Positions 26,007-35,422 of a stretch of DNA of 64,000 nucleotides are shown piece after piece; position 1 is the stretch's first letter; each line of letters begins with the position of its first letter. The DNA comes from JANMZO01 sp031383405 (GTDB taxonomy: Bacteria > Actinomycetota > Acidimicrobiia > Acidimicrobiales > JANYDT01). The notes under the pieces are model-generated. The model did no database searches, had not been told where the DNA came from, and was given only the letters and a program-made list of their open reading frames with translations. The DNA lies in assembly GCA_031383405.1 (NCBI GenBank), contig JANMZO010000293.1, positions 12,494 to 76,493 of the forward strand, in the 5' to 3' direction. The position numbers were made by a program, and so were the translations under genes.

Positions 26007-27419
26007 CTATCGACCGCGGTAGGTCGACTTGGTTCCGGCCGCGTCTTTGTTGAGACGCTTCGAAAGGTGAAGTCCTTCCAGCAGGAACTCCAGCGCACTG
26101 GCCTGCTCGGCCGCCGTGGGCTTGGGGCCCACCAGCTTGCGAACCGCCTCACGGAGCGGTTCGGCGTCGGCCTGATTCAGTGCGCTTGCGTAGTCGGCCG
26201 CGCTCTGGTCATCACCTGCGTGGATCACGAGGCCCGCCTCGAACGCGCCGATCACGTTCTTCAGGTCCTCGATCTTGACCTGATCACGGAACACGGTGAG
26301 CGTGGCCGCCTTGAACAGCTTCTCGACGACCGAGCCTTCGCGCTCGTCGAGCGTCTCGATCTCGATCTTGCCCTGGGTGCTGGCCATGAGCGCGTCGAGG
26401 TCACTTATCCGCGGCACGGCATGGGTCTCGTGGCTGCGCAGAGCCCGCCGCAACGCTGAGGCCATGAGGGTCTCGTAGTTCGAGACCGTCAAACGAACCG
26501 ACACGCCGGAACGCTGGTTGACATGGGGACTCTGGCGGGCCAGGTGACTGAACGTCGCGACGATTTCCGACATGAACTCCGGGACCGAAACTGCGATGTC
26601 GCCCGCCGGCGGCTTCCGGGCCTCCTGCGCAACGACCTTCAGTTCGATCGACGTCTCAAGCGGATAGTGCGTGCGGATCTGCGCGCCGAAGCGGTCCTTC
26701 AACGGCGTGATGATACGGCCGCGGTTCGTGTAGTCCTCAGGGTTCGCAGACGCAACGAGAACGACGTCGAGCGGAAGGCGGATCTTGTACCCGCGGATCT
26801 GCACATCACGTTCTTCCAACACGTTGAGCAGGCCCACCTGGATCCGCTCGGAGAGGTCGGGAAGCTCGTTTATCGCGAAAATGCCACGGTTCGTGCGCGG
26901 TACCAGCCCGTAGTGGAGGGTCAACTCATCGGAGAGGTAACGACCTTCAGCCACCTTGATGGGGTCGACTTCTCCGATTAGGTCGGCGATCGAGGTATCG
27001 GGCGTCGCCAACTTTTCACCGTAACGGGTCGACCGGTGCACCCAGGTGACCGGCGTGTCATCGCCGTGTTCGAGCACCAGGTCCTTTGCGTGCCTGGAGA
27101 TCGGATTGTAGGGATCGTCGAGAATTTCCGACCCGGCAACGATCGGCAGCCATTCGTCGAGCAACTCGATCATGGAGCGGATCATTCGGGTCTTGGCCTG
27201 ACCCCGTTCGCCGAGGAAGATCACATCGTGACCGGCCAGGATCGCATTTTCGAATTGGGGAAGAACCGTGTCTTCGTAGCCAAGCACGCCTTCGAACAGG
27301 GGTTGTCCCGCAGAAATGCGGGCAATCGCGTTGCGACGGATCTCTTCCTTCACGGGAATCGAAACCCAACCGGATGCTTTGAGTTGACCGAGCGTGGCGG
27401 CAACTGGGTGTGTCGTCAT
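26007..27419 (-). CDS. MoxR/Mg-chelatase-like AAA+ ATPase (470 aa)
   Basis: AAA+ ATPase of the family that accompanies VWA proteins in actinobacteria. The P-loop reads GERGQAKT (residues 70-77; the last Gly of the canonical motif is Ala), and the Walker B position reads GIFAINELPDL, with Asn before the Glu. Both are characteristic of this subfamily as I know it, not degeneration. Further landmarks: GEVDPIKVAEGRYLS, RIQVGLLNVLEERDVQIRGY, ANPEDYTNRGRIITPLKDRFG (sensor 1 / arginine region). It starts at ATG 27419, at the edge of a MITE-like element. It forms an operon with the VWA gene. Confidence 0.88.
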   Translation of the reverse strand: MTTHPVAATLGQLKASGWVSIPVKEEIRRNAIARISAGQPLFEGVLGYEDTVLPQFENAILAGHDVIFLGERGQAKTRMIRSMIELLDEWLPIVAGSEILDDPYNPISRHAKDLVLEHGDDTPVTWVHRSTRYGEKLATPDTSIADLIGEVDPIKVAEGRYLSDELTLHYGLVPRTNRGIFAINELPDLSERIQVGLLNVLEERDVQIRGYKIRLPLDVVLVASANPEDYTNRGRIITPLKDRFGAQIRTHYPLETSIELKVVAQEARKPPAGDIAVSVPEFMSEIVATFSHLARQSPHVNQRSGVSVRLTVSNYETLMASALRRALRSHETHAVPRISDLDALMASTQGKIEIETLDEREGSVVEKLFKAATLTVFRDQVKIEDLKNVIGAFEAGLVIHAGDDQSAADYASALNQADAEPLREAVRKLVGPKPTAAEQASALEFLLEGLHLSKRLNKDAAGTKSTYRGR

Positions 27420-27429
27420 AGGACGACCC

Positions 27430-27596
27430 TAGCAGGGTGCTGAAAAACCAATGCCGACGCCTCTGCGGCCATATCCGCCGCTCGCGGCGTCCTCGGCGAC
27501 CCAATTAGGGCGGGGCTAGTGGGGTCTTCTGTGTCCTTGCGAGCGAACGAATCTGGCTCGCAGAGCCGCACGCCAGCGTTCTTCATCACCCTGCTA
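27430..27596. mobile_element. MITE-like element (167 bp) with terminal inverted repeats
   Basis: The left end TAGCAGGGTGCTGAAAAACC (27430-27449) matches the reverse complement of the right end 27577-27596 at 16 of 20 positions. Ends of the GGGTGCTGAAAAA type are typical of several IS families. A TA at each outer border may be the target duplication. There is no transposase; the interior is non-coding. It fills most of the gap between the MoxR-like gene and the nitroreductase. Confidence 0.6.
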
Positions 27597-27649
27597 CAGC
27601 CCGGCGCACAATGTGCATCTCGGACAACCTTCCGACTAGAACGGCCCCT

Positions 27650-28345
27650 ATGAGCGAACGTCTGGATCTGATCACTGCTATGCGCACGAACGGCGCCGCA
27701 CGGGCATTTGCGGCCGATCCAGTTACCGACGAGCAGCTCTACAACATCCTCGACAACGCCCGGTTCGCGCCGAGCGGGGGCAACAAGCAGGGTTGGCACG
27801 TAATCGTGCTGAAGGACCCGGAGATGCGGGCTGCGGTCGCGAAACTGGCCAAGATCGGGTGGAATGAATACGCCACACTCACAGCCGCCGGCCAGCGTCC
27901 GTTCGCCGCCGACGACACCGGACGCTGGCCGGGTCCCGGCAGCGTGGACCTCGCGGCCGCGCGTCTTACCGACCAACCCTGGCGCTTCATGGACGGGCTC
28001 GAAAACGCGCCGGCGTTGTTGATCGTCGCCGTCGATCTGCGAATGCTGGCGGCAACCGACGTCGAACTCGACCGAACCCAGCTGGTGGCGGGCGGCTCGA
28101 TCTACCCGTTCTGCCAGAACATCCTGCTCGCCTCCAGGGCCGAGGGGCTGGGTGGCGTCCTGACGACGTTCGTTGTCCGCCAGGAACCCAAGGCGCAGGA
28201 ACTGCTGGGCCTACCGAAATACATGGCCATCGCAGCCATGATCGCTCTCGGCAAACCCGACCAGCAGACGACGAAACTGGCCCGCAAGTCGGTGGATGCT
28301 TTCACGACAGTCGACCGCTTCGACGGCCGGGCCTTCAATCGCTGA
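27650..28345 (+). CDS. Nitroreductase-family flavoprotein (231 aa)
   Basis: FMN-dependent oxidoreductase fold. The N-terminal RTNGAARAFAADPVTDEQL corresponds to the FMN-phosphate binding segment. ILDNARFAPSGGNKQGWHVIVL is the family signature, and the C-terminal part has YPFCQNILLASRAEGLGGVLTTF and a final basic residue region. Length and motifs match nitroreductases acting on quinones, nitroaromatics or unknown substrates; the substrate cannot be read from sequence. ATG 27650 (MSERLDLITAM) is chosen over the upstream 27611 start, which adds a non-homologous leader close to the MITE-like element. Confidence 0.9.
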   Translation: MSERLDLITAMRTNGAARAFAADPVTDEQLYNILDNARFAPSGGNKQGWHVIVLKDPEMRAAVAKLAKIGWNEYATLTAAGQRPFAADDTGRWPGPGSVDLAAARLTDQPWRFMDGLENAPALLIVAVDLRMLAATDVELDRTQLVAGGSIYPFCQNILLASRAEGLGGVLTTFVVRQEPKAQELLGLPKYMAIAAMIALGKPDQQTTKLARKSVDAFTTVDRFDGRAFNR

Positions 28346-28391
28346 CCGATCACGACCATCTCGAACCGAACACCGCGGACCCCGGGCAGGT

Positions 28392-28492
28392 GGTCCTCAG
28401 GTCCTCAGGTCCTCAGGTCTTTCGTGGGGTCGCCGTCAGGCGCCGTCAGGCGCCGTCAGGCGGCCGTAAATAGCCGTAAATAGCCGTAAATA
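28392..28492. repeat. Three adjacent tandem arrays after the carotenoid oxygenase gene
   Basis: Three different arrays occur in about 100 bp: GGTCCTCA three times (28392-28415), CGCCGTCAGG three times (28431-28460) and GCCGTAAATA three times (28463-28492). They end 10 bp before the stop codon of the minus-strand carotenoid oxygenase gene, in the space shared with the convergent nitroreductase. Confidence 0.9.
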
Positions 28493-28501
28493 GCCGTCAG
28501 A

Positions 28502-29881
28502 TCAGCCTTCCGGGAGCTGCGACTCCGGTACAAACGACCCGTGAAAACCGAAAGGTATGCGTCGGGGGAGGTGCACCGTCGCCACGGCAGGACCGGAGAA
28601 CGATTGCGCGTCGACAATCACCAGGTCGCTTGTGTCGGTGGCCGCGTCATGAACGTAGGTCATCACCCAGCCGGCGTCTTCCTCCGTACCATCGGGATCG
28701 GCGACAAACACGCCTTCACCGGGTTTGCGTCCAGGACCGAAGTCGTGACTCGTCCGACCACCGTTCTGCAGGTCGTACTTGAGCAGTTCCGTGGCAAACA
28801 CGGCGTCACCGTTGCCCGGACGCGTTGCGGTCATGTACCCGAATCGATTCGGTAGACCAACCACGGCATCGGAGACGCGGGCGAACTCCGCTGGGCGGTC
28901 GTCGAGTGCCTCCTCGGTGACTTGACCCGTCGTGAGGTTGAGCACCCACCGGTGGAGGAGCGCGACGCTGTCGAACTCCTCACTCCCCTTCCTCCACATT
29001 GACCTGAACCGGCCAACGTCGAGAACGATCTCCCGACCCTTCGGAGTCTCGCGTTCATAGGCGTTCATCGGATGGAACACGTAGCAGGGATCGATGTCGA
29101 ACCAACGAACATCACCGTTGGAACCGTTGCGCGGCATCACTCCGAGCCGGGCACCGTAGCTGTCGTCCCAGCGAAACGGCATCCCTCCCGTCATGGCAAT
29201 GTCGAGATCGAACACCACGGGAAGATCCATGAAGATCGCGTGGTTGCGGGTGACATTGAAGTCATGCATCATCGTTGGGCCGGGTACGGTGATCTCCTCG
29301 CTCTGTACCAGCGCACCGGAGGCATCCACGCGGTGATAGGTCAGATACGGCGGCAGCAAGCCGTAGCCAAAGAACAGCATCTCGCCCGTCTCCGGGCACA
29401 CCTTGGGATGCGCCGTCATGGCCGTCGTGAGCCGACCGTCGAAGCTATGCGCGCCTATTGTTTCCAGTCGTTCATTGACCTCCCAGGGCAGATGGGCTTC
29501 TTCCAGCGCGAGTATCCGACCGGCGTGACAGATCACGTGCGTGTTCGCGGCCGAGCCGCGGGTCCGGTCAAACGTTCCGTCGTCGTTGAACATCGGGAGG
29601 CGGTCATCGTCATAGAGGCCGGTCCGCACGTAACGGTTGCGGTACCACTGTGCTCGTCCCCCGTGAAGGCGAAGGCCGTGGAGCATCCCGTTACCGAAGA
29701 ACCAGTGCGGTGATTTTCCCGTCCGAGGATTCGCGCCGTTGCGGATGAACAGGCCGTTGATGGCCGACGGAATCGTTCCGCTCACCTCAAGACTGCCGAT
29801 CTCGACCTCGTCGAAAACGGGCGCAAAGTTTCCCCTCAGGTGCCAGGGCACGCGGGTCGTCGGCTCAGCTACGTCAGTCAT
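28502..29881 (-). CDS. Carotenoid cleavage oxygenase family protein (459 aa)
   Basis: Non-haem iron dioxygenase with a seven-bladed propeller, cleaving carotenoids or stilbene-like molecules. The four iron-ligand histidines are seen in their usual contexts: MTAHPK, MMHDFN, VFHPMNAY and FGFHGSF. The N-terminal GLFIRNGANP and GNGMLHGLRL segments are typical. Start ATG 29881 (MTDVAEPTTRVP) has GGGAGAG just upstream; a TTG at 29893 is also in frame. Cytosolic or peripheral membrane location is inferred. The neighbouring GH2 gene is divergent, so no pathway is implied. Confidence 0.93.
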   Translation of the reverse strand: MTDVAEPTTRVPWHLRGNFAPVFDEVEIGSLEVSGTIPSAINGLFIRNGANPRTGKSPHWFFGNGMLHGLRLHGGRAQWYRNRYVRTGLYDDDRLPMFNDDGTFDRTRGSAANTHVICHAGRILALEEAHLPWEVNERLETIGAHSFDGRLTTAMTAHPKVCPETGEMLFFGYGLLPPYLTYHRVDASGALVQSEEITVPGPTMMHDFNVTRNHAIFMDLPVVFDLDIAMTGGMPFRWDDSYGARLGVMPRNGSNGDVRWFDIDPCYVFHPMNAYERETPKGREIVLDVGRFRSMWRKGSEEFDSVALLHRWVLNLTTGQVTEEALDDRPAEFARVSDAVVGLPNRFGYMTATRPGNGDAVFATELLKYDLQNGGRTSHDFGPGRKPGEGVFVADPDGTEEDAGWVMTYVHDAATDTSDLVIVDAQSFSGPAVATVHLPRRIPFGFHGSFVPESQLPEG

Positions 29882-29931
29882 GCTCTCTCCCAAATCCGTT
29901 CTCTAACGAAACCGTCCTTGCAAAAACCGTT

Positions 29932-29961
29932 TTTACAAAAACAGACTTTACAAAAACAGAC
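29932..29961. repeat. 15-bp tandem duplication in the divergent promoter region
   Basis: TTTACAAAAACAGAC is repeated twice (29932-29946 and 29947-29961) in the A/T-rich gap between the carotenoid oxygenase and GH2 genes. It may carry promoter elements for either gene. Confidence 0.8.
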
Positions 29962-30080
29962 TTCCGATAATCGTACCTCCACACCGCCACCAATACGCAG
30001 TGCGACCCGACGCCAACCCGGCACCGAAGAATTCCCACGCCATCTCCCTTATTCCGGGGAACGGCCGATAGCCTCGCTTC

Positions 30081-32372
30081 ATGGATCTGGCCGGAGCGGA
30101 AACCCAGCAGTTGAGCTCCGGGTTGGGAATCACGCTTGACCTCGCCGGAGAGTGGCGGGCCACAAAGGCGTCCGACGAACTTCGCCGGGTGTTTGCCGAC
30201 CTTGGATACGACGACACGGCCAACGGTCGGATGGCGGTTGGATCGACGGGGGATGTTTGGACGACCATCGACATTCCGGGCCACTGGAGATCGCACCCGG
30301 CCTTCACCGATAACGACGATCCGCTCCTCTACCGCCATCGGTTCACTGCTCCGAAACCGGTTGAGGGTCGACGATCATGGCTCAAGTTCGACGGCATCTT
30401 CTACCAGGGCGACGTATGGCTCGACAGCGTGTACGTCGGAGACACCGAGGGCTACTACCTGCCCCACGATTTCGAGGTCACCGATCACCTTCGCCAGCGC
30501 GAAGACCACGTTGTTGCCGTGGAAGTGTCGTGTCAACCGCAGACCGACAGGGTCGCGAAACGCAACCTCACGGGCGTTTTCCAACACTGGGACTGCATCG
30601 CTCCCGACTGGAACCCGGGTGGGATCTGGCGCGGCGTACGTATCGAAGAGACCGGACCCGTGCGCATCAAGCGACTCCGGTGCATATGCCTCAGCGCTTC
30701 CTCGGAGCGGGCCGAACTCAAAATCCGGGCGCTGCTCGACTGTGACAAGCCCGGGACGGTCCGTCTGCGGTCCGACGTCGGCACCACTCTGCACGAGTTC
30801 GACCACGCAGTGGCAAAAGGGAGCAACCGGGTGGAATGGCGGGTCACCGTCGAACGACCGAAGCTCTGGTGGCCCATATCGCTAGGGCAGCCGAACCTGA
30901 CCGACGTCAGCATCTCGGTGTTCGCCCTGGTTGGCGACCGTGACGAGGAGCACTCAACCACACGTGAACCGAGCGATGTCCGCGCGTTCCGCACCGGCCT
31001 TCGCGAAGTTCGCATGAAGAACTGGATCTTCACGATCAACGGAGAACGACTCCACTTGAAAGGCGCCAACCTGGGACCGACCCGAATGGCGATCGGTGAT
31101 GCGACGCCGTCGGAACTCAAACGTGATGTCACCCTCGCTCAGGAGGCCGGACTCGATCTCATTCGCGTACACGCGCACATCACCCACCCCGCCTTCTACG
31201 AAGCCGCCGATGAAGCCGGAATGCTCATATGGCAGGACATGCCGTTGCAGTGGGGGTATGCCCGGACCGTCCGCAAGCAGGCAGTCAGACAGGCCGGCGA
31301 AACCGTCGATCTGCTGGGTCACCATCCGTCGATCATCCACTGGTGTGGGCACAATGAACCCCTCGCGCTCGACGTGAACCCCGAGACGATGGCCGGTCCG
31401 GCGAAGAAGGCGGCCGAAATGAAGATGCGGTATCTGATGCTGCAGGAACTGCCCACGTGGAACAAATCGGTGCTCGACTTCGCTATCCACCGCGCGCTCA
31501 GCAAGTCCGACGAATCGAGGCCGGTCACTGCGCACTCCGGAATTCTTCCGGGACCCACGTCGGGTGGGACCGACTCGCATCTGTACTTCGGTTGGTACCA
31601 CGGCCGCGAGCGGGATCTGCCGACCTTGTTACGGACGTTTCCGCGGATGGCGCGCTTTGTCAGCGAATTCGGCGCCCAGGCGATCCCTGTCGACAGTTCC
31701 TTCATCGACGCATCTCTGTGGCCTGACCTCGACTGGGACCGGCTCGGTCATGACCGGGCCTTGCAGAAGACGTTCTTCGACCGGGTCGTTCCTCCGACCG
31801 ATTACCGCACGTTCGACGACTGGAAGACCGCCACCCAGGTCTACCAGGCGGAACTCCTTCGCCGGCACATCGAGGAACTTCGACGCATCAAGTACCGACC
31901 CAATGGCGGGTTCGCGCTGTTCAGTCTGGCCGATTCACTCGATCATCCTGCGGTTACGTGGGCCATTCTCGGCCACGACCGTCAACCCAAGCCCGCCTTC
32001 GAAGCGGTGCAGGAGGCGTGTCGTCCGGTGATCGTCACGATCGACCGGCCACCCCTGGTCGTCACGGTCGGTGATGCCTTGACCTTCGACGTGCATGTGG
32101 TTTCCGATGTGCGACACGTCTTGCGGGGAGCGACGGTCCGCGCCGAACTCCGGTGGCCCGGAGGAACCCACTCCTGGGTCTGGGGTGGTGATGTGGCGGC
32201 CGACGCGTGCACGCGAATCGGTGCGATCGATTTTGTTGTGCCGTCGCCGGTACATCCAGCGAGCCTCAGCCAACGTCCGGACCGGGCCGACGTCGGGTCC
32301 CTCAACATTGATGTGACCCTCGAACACCCTGAAGCCACGGCAACCAACCGCTACACCACCCGTTTCGTCTGA
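30081..32372 (+). CDS. Glycoside hydrolase family 2 protein (beta-mannosidase/galactosidase-like, 763 aa)
   Basis: Retaining glycosidase. The N-terminal jelly-roll sugar-binding domain has DIPGHWRSHP, LYRHRF, KFDGIFYQGDVWLD and GYYLPHDFEVT. An Ig-like domain follows, then the TIM barrel with GERLHLKGANLG and WQDMPLQWGY. The acid/base Glu is E426 in IHWCGHNEP and the nucleophile candidate is E529 in FVSEFGAQAIP. The WCGHNEP context resembles beta-mannosidases more than LacZ, but the substrate is not certain. There is no signal peptide, so it is probably cytosolic, acting on imported oligosaccharides. It stands alone on the plus strand. Confidence 0.9.
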   Translation: MDLAGAETQQLSSGLGITLDLAGEWRATKASDELRRVFADLGYDDTANGRMAVGSTGDVWTTIDIPGHWRSHPAFTDNDDPLLYRHRFTAPKPVEGRRSWLKFDGIFYQGDVWLDSVYVGDTEGYYLPHDFEVTDHLRQREDHVVAVEVSCQPQTDRVAKRNLTGVFQHWDCIAPDWNPGGIWRGVRIEETGPVRIKRLRCICLSASSERAELKIRALLDCDKPGTVRLRSDVGTTLHEFDHAVAKGSNRVEWRVTVERPKLWWPISLGQPNLTDVSISVFALVGDRDEEHSTTREPSDVRAFRTGLREVRMKNWIFTINGERLHLKGANLGPTRMAIGDATPSELKRDVTLAQEAGLDLIRVHAHITHPAFYEAADEAGMLIWQDMPLQWGYARTVRKQAVRQAGETVDLLGHHPSIIHWCGHNEPLALDVNPETMAGPAKKAAEMKMRYLMLQELPTWNKSVLDFAIHRALSKSDESRPVTAHSGILPGPTSGGTDSHLYFGWYHGRERDLPTLLRTFPRMARFVSEFGAQAIPVDSSFIDASLWPDLDWDRLGHDRALQKTFFDRVVPPTDYRTFDDWKTATQVYQAELLRRHIEELRRIKYRPNGGFALFSLADSLDHPAVTWAILGHDRQPKPAFEAVQEACRPVIVTIDRPPLVVTVGDALTFDVHVVSDVRHVLRGATVRAELRWPGGTHSWVWGGDVAADACTRIGAIDFVVPSPVHPASLSQRPDRADVGSLNIDVTLEHPEATATNRYTTRFV

Positions 32373-32689
32373 CTCGAACCGGAAAATCGCGGGCGACGGC
32401 CGATGCCCCGGCGGTGGAACAGTCTTGGGCTCCCTCCGGGGCAATGCGTGATTCTCGCCCCGAACGAAGATCTTGGGAGTAGGGGTTTCTGCGCGGACAC
32501 GACCAAAGAATTAGGCAATCGTGCCCGCGAGCCATTAATTTCATCTGTCGCAGTGTCGTGGTCGGGGATTGCTTCACTGGCAGCGATAGACCGTTCACCA
32601 ATTCCGTTCACAATCAACAAGCCGACAGTCGTTCGACCGAGACGGCCCACTCACAATTTGTGCCCTCAGCACGCAGGAGGACGGCCCAC
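32373..32689. other. Intergenic region upstream of sdhCAB
   Basis: 317 bp without a convincing gene, repeat or hairpin. It must contain the sdh promoter, but I cannot pick out a reliable -35/-10 pair. Short frames on both strands lack ribosome-binding sites and family features. Confidence 0.5.
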
Positions 32690-33454
32690 ATGGCCAACGT
32701 ATCGAGCACCGCAGGCGGAACCGCCACACCACGAAAATTGCCCTTTGCGGTCGAGTTCTACCGCTCAGCCATCGGCAAGAAATACGTGATGGCGGTCACC
32801 GGCATCATGCTGATCGGGTTCGCTCTCACCCACATGATCGGTAACTTGAAGGTGTACCTGGGTGCTATGCCGTCGACCAGCAAATATGCTTACCACATCG
32901 ATGAATACGGGGAATTTCTCCGCCGCATCGGTGAGCCGATCTTTCCCCACACCGTGCTGCTGTGGATTCTCCGCCTCGGGCTCATCAGCGCATTCGTACT
33001 GCACATGCACGCCGCCTTCAGCCTGACGATCATAAATCGCAAGGCCCGCAAGGTCGGCTACCAGGCCAAGCGTGACTACGTGGCCGCCAACTACGCGAGT
33101 CGCACCATGCGCGTGTCCGGCATCATCTTCTTTCTCTTCCTGATCTGGCATCTGGCCGACCTGACCTGGGGTGTGAGTGGCATCGCCGGCGACGGATGGA
33201 AGCGTGGTGAGGTCTACAACAACCTTGACGCCAGCCTCAGTCGGATTCCGATTGCGCTTCTCTATATTGGCGCCAACTTGGCATTGGGTACGCATCTGTT
33301 CCACGGTGCATGGAGCTTCTTTCAAAGTCTCGGTATCAACAACCCTCGGTTCAACAAGGCCCGAAAGGCATTCGCCCTGGGCATCGCCGGGATCATCGTT
33401 GCGGGCAACATCAGTTTTCCGATTGCCGTACTCGTAGGCGTCGTAGGAAAGTAA
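32690..33454 (+). CDS. sdhC: Succinate dehydrogenase cytochrome b subunit (b558 type)
   Basis: Membrane anchor of complex II that binds haem b and quinone. At 254 residues it is the single large-subunit type with five membrane helices (as in sdhCAB operons), not the small SdhC/SdhD pair. Helices include VMAVTGIMLIGFALTHMIGNL and SGIIFFLFLIWHLADL, with conserved histidines in THMIGN, LHMHAAF, IWHLADL and THLFHGAW as haem-ligand candidates. AGGAGG upstream supports ATG 32690; the frame upstream to 32558 is not homologous. It is followed 12 bp later by sdhA. Confidence 0.93.
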   Translation: MANVSSTAGGTATPRKLPFAVEFYRSAIGKKYVMAVTGIMLIGFALTHMIGNLKVYLGAMPSTSKYAYHIDEYGEFLRRIGEPIFPHTVLLWILRLGLISAFVLHMHAAFSLTIINRKARKVGYQAKRDYVAANYASRTMRVSGIIFFLFLIWHLADLTWGVSGIAGDGWKRGEVYNNLDASLSRIPIALLYIGANLALGTHLFHGAWSFFQSLGINNPRFNKARKAFALGIAGIIVAGNISFPIAVLVGVVGK

Positions 33455-33466
33455 GGCAGGAGAGCC

Positions 33467-35395
33467 ATGAGCGACATCACACTTGATGCAAAGACCCCCT
33501 CGGGGCCGATTGAGGACCGTTGGGACAACCACAAGTTCTCCGTGAAACTGGTGAACCCGGCCAACAAGCGGAAGTTCGACGTGATCGTCGTCGGTTCCGG
33601 GTTGGCCGGTGCGTCCGCTGCCGCAACGCTGGCCGGCCTCGGCTACAACGTGAAGGTCTTCACGTTCCACGATTCTCCCCGCCGAGCCCACTCGATCGCG
33701 GCCCAGGGCGGTATCAACGCCTCGAAGAACTATCATGGCGACGGCGACTCGACCTACCGGTTGTTCTACGACACGGTGAAAGGCGGTGACTTCCGGTCCC
33801 GTGAGTCGAACGTTTACCGTCTGGCCCAGGTGTCGGTCGACATCATCGACCAGTCCGTTGCCACCGGCGTACCCTTCGCCCGTGAATACGGCGGTCTCCT
33901 CGCCAACCGCTCCTTCGGTGGAGCGCAGGTAAGCCGAACGTTTTACGCCCGGGGGCAGACCGGACAGCAGTTGCTGCTCGGCGCGTACCAGACCATGGCC
34001 CAGCAGATCCACAACGGCGCTATCAAGCTCTACAACCGTCACGAGATGGTCGAAGTGGTGCAGGTCGACGGCAAGGCGGCCGGCATCGTCGCCCGCGACC
34101 TTCGCACCGGAGAACTGTCGTCGCACAGCGCCCACGCCGTCGTGCTCGCCACCGGTGGTTACGGCAACGTGTACTACCTCTCGACCAACGCCATGGCCAG
34201 CAACGTAACCGCTGCGTGGCGGGCCCATCGGCAGGGCGCGCTGTTCGCGAACCCCTGTTTCACACAGATCCATCCCACGTGCATCCCGAGCTCCGACGAG
34301 TTCCAGTCGAAGCTGACGCTGATGTCGGAATCCCTCCGCAATGACGGCCGCATCTGGGTTCCGAAACACGCTGATGAATCCCGACCCGCCGATCAGATCC
34401 CCGAAGAGGATCGCGACTACTTCCTCGAGCGGAAGTACCCGGCGTTCGGCAACCTCGTCCCCCGCGACGTGGCATCGCGCAATGCGAAGACGATGGTCGA
34501 CCAGATGAAGGGTGTCGGCCCGCTGAAGAACGGCGTGTACCTCGACTTCTCCAGCTCGCTGTTGCGCCTCGGCCGCGACGTCGTATTCGAGCGGTACGAC
34601 AACCTGTTCGAAATGTACGAGCGCATCACGGGCGAAGACCCGTTCAAGACCCCGATGCGCATCTACCCGGCCGTGCATTACACGATGGGTGGCCTGTGGG
34701 TCGACTACAACCTCATGACCAACATCCCGGGTCTCTACGCGCTCGGCGAAGCCAACTTTTCCGATCACGGGGCCAACCGTCTCGGCGCTTCGGCGCTCAT
34801 GCAGGGTCTGGCCGATGGCTACTTCGTGCTGCCATACACGATCGGTGATTACCTCGCGCCCCAGCTCAACCAGAAACCCGTCGACACCAACCACGCGGCG
34901 TTCAAAGCTGCCGAATCGACGGCCCGCGACCGCTTCAAGCAGTACCTCGGTATCAAGGGAAAGCGCTCGGTCGACTGGTTTCACCGCGAGCTCGGCAAGA
35001 TCATGTGGGACAACTGCGGCATGGAGCGCAGCGAAGCCTCGCTCACCAAGGCACTCTCGGAGATCCCGGCCCTTTATGAGGAGTTCAAGACCGACCTCCG
35101 CGTGCTCGGCAACGACACGTCGCTGAACCAAAGCCTTGAGCGGGCCGGCCGGGTCGACGACTTCTTCCAACTCGGCCACCTCATGTGCCAAGACGCGCTC
35201 AATCGCCAGGAAAGCTGCGGAGGTCATTTCCGGATCGAGCACGCCACCGAAGACGGCGAAGCACAGCGCGACGACGAAAAGTTCTCGCATGTCAGCGCGT
35301 GGGAATGGCAGGGCGAACCGCTCAAAGAAGAGGTCGAGCACCGCGAACAGCTCACCTTCGACTACGTGCACCCCAGCGTGCGCAGCTACAAATAA
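33467..35395 (+). CDS. sdhA: Succinate dehydrogenase flavoprotein subunit SdhA (642 aa)
   Basis: FAD-containing catalytic subunit oxidising succinate to fumarate. The dinucleotide motif is VVGSGLAGASAAATLAGLG near residues 42-60. HSIAAQGGINASKNY contains the His that normally carries covalent FAD. Substrate and structural landmarks include FGGAQVSRTFYARGQTGQQLL, PTCIPSSDEFQSKL, HYTMGGLWVDYN and EANFSDHGANRLGASALMQGL. Strong ribosome-binding site AGGCAGGAG. Length fits the b558-type SdhA/FrdA group. Same operon as sdhC and sdhB. Confidence 0.97.
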   Translation: MSDITLDAKTPSGPIEDRWDNHKFSVKLVNPANKRKFDVIVVGSGLAGASAAATLAGLGYNVKVFTFHDSPRRAHSIAAQGGINASKNYHGDGDSTYRLFYDTVKGGDFRSRESNVYRLAQVSVDIIDQSVATGVPFAREYGGLLANRSFGGAQVSRTFYARGQTGQQLLLGAYQTMAQQIHNGAIKLYNRHEMVEVVQVDGKAAGIVARDLRTGELSSHSAHAVVLATGGYGNVYYLSTNAMASNVTAAWRAHRQGALFANPCFTQIHPTCIPSSDEFQSKLTLMSESLRNDGRIWVPKHADESRPADQIPEEDRDYFLERKYPAFGNLVPRDVASRNAKTMVDQMKGVGPLKNGVYLDFSSSLLRLGRDVVFERYDNLFEMYERITGEDPFKTPMRIYPAVHYTMGGLWVDYNLMTNIPGLYALGEANFSDHGANRLGASALMQGLADGYFVLPYTIGDYLAPQLNQKPVDTNHAAFKAAESTARDRFKQYLGIKGKRSVDWFHRELGKIMWDNCGMERSEASLTKALSEIPALYEEFKTDLRVLGNDTSLNQSLERAGRVDDFFQLGHLMCQDALNRQESCGGHFRIEHATEDGEAQRDDEKFSHVSAWEWQGEPLKEEVEHREQLTFDYVHPSVRSYK

Positions 35396-35422
35396 GACCG
35401 CGTACGGAGAACCCAGCTCATC

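Noticed and set aside
28392..28492. Possible CRISPR array
   Set aside because: The units are 8-10 bp with no spacers; these are plain tandem repeats. No CRISPR-like repeat-spacer pattern was seen anywhere in the window.
32765..35371. Long minus-strand frame of 868 codons opposite sdhC and sdhA
   Set aside because: It is antisense to two clear genes, has no ribosome-binding site and its residues show no family features; long antisense frames are expected in GC-rich DNA.
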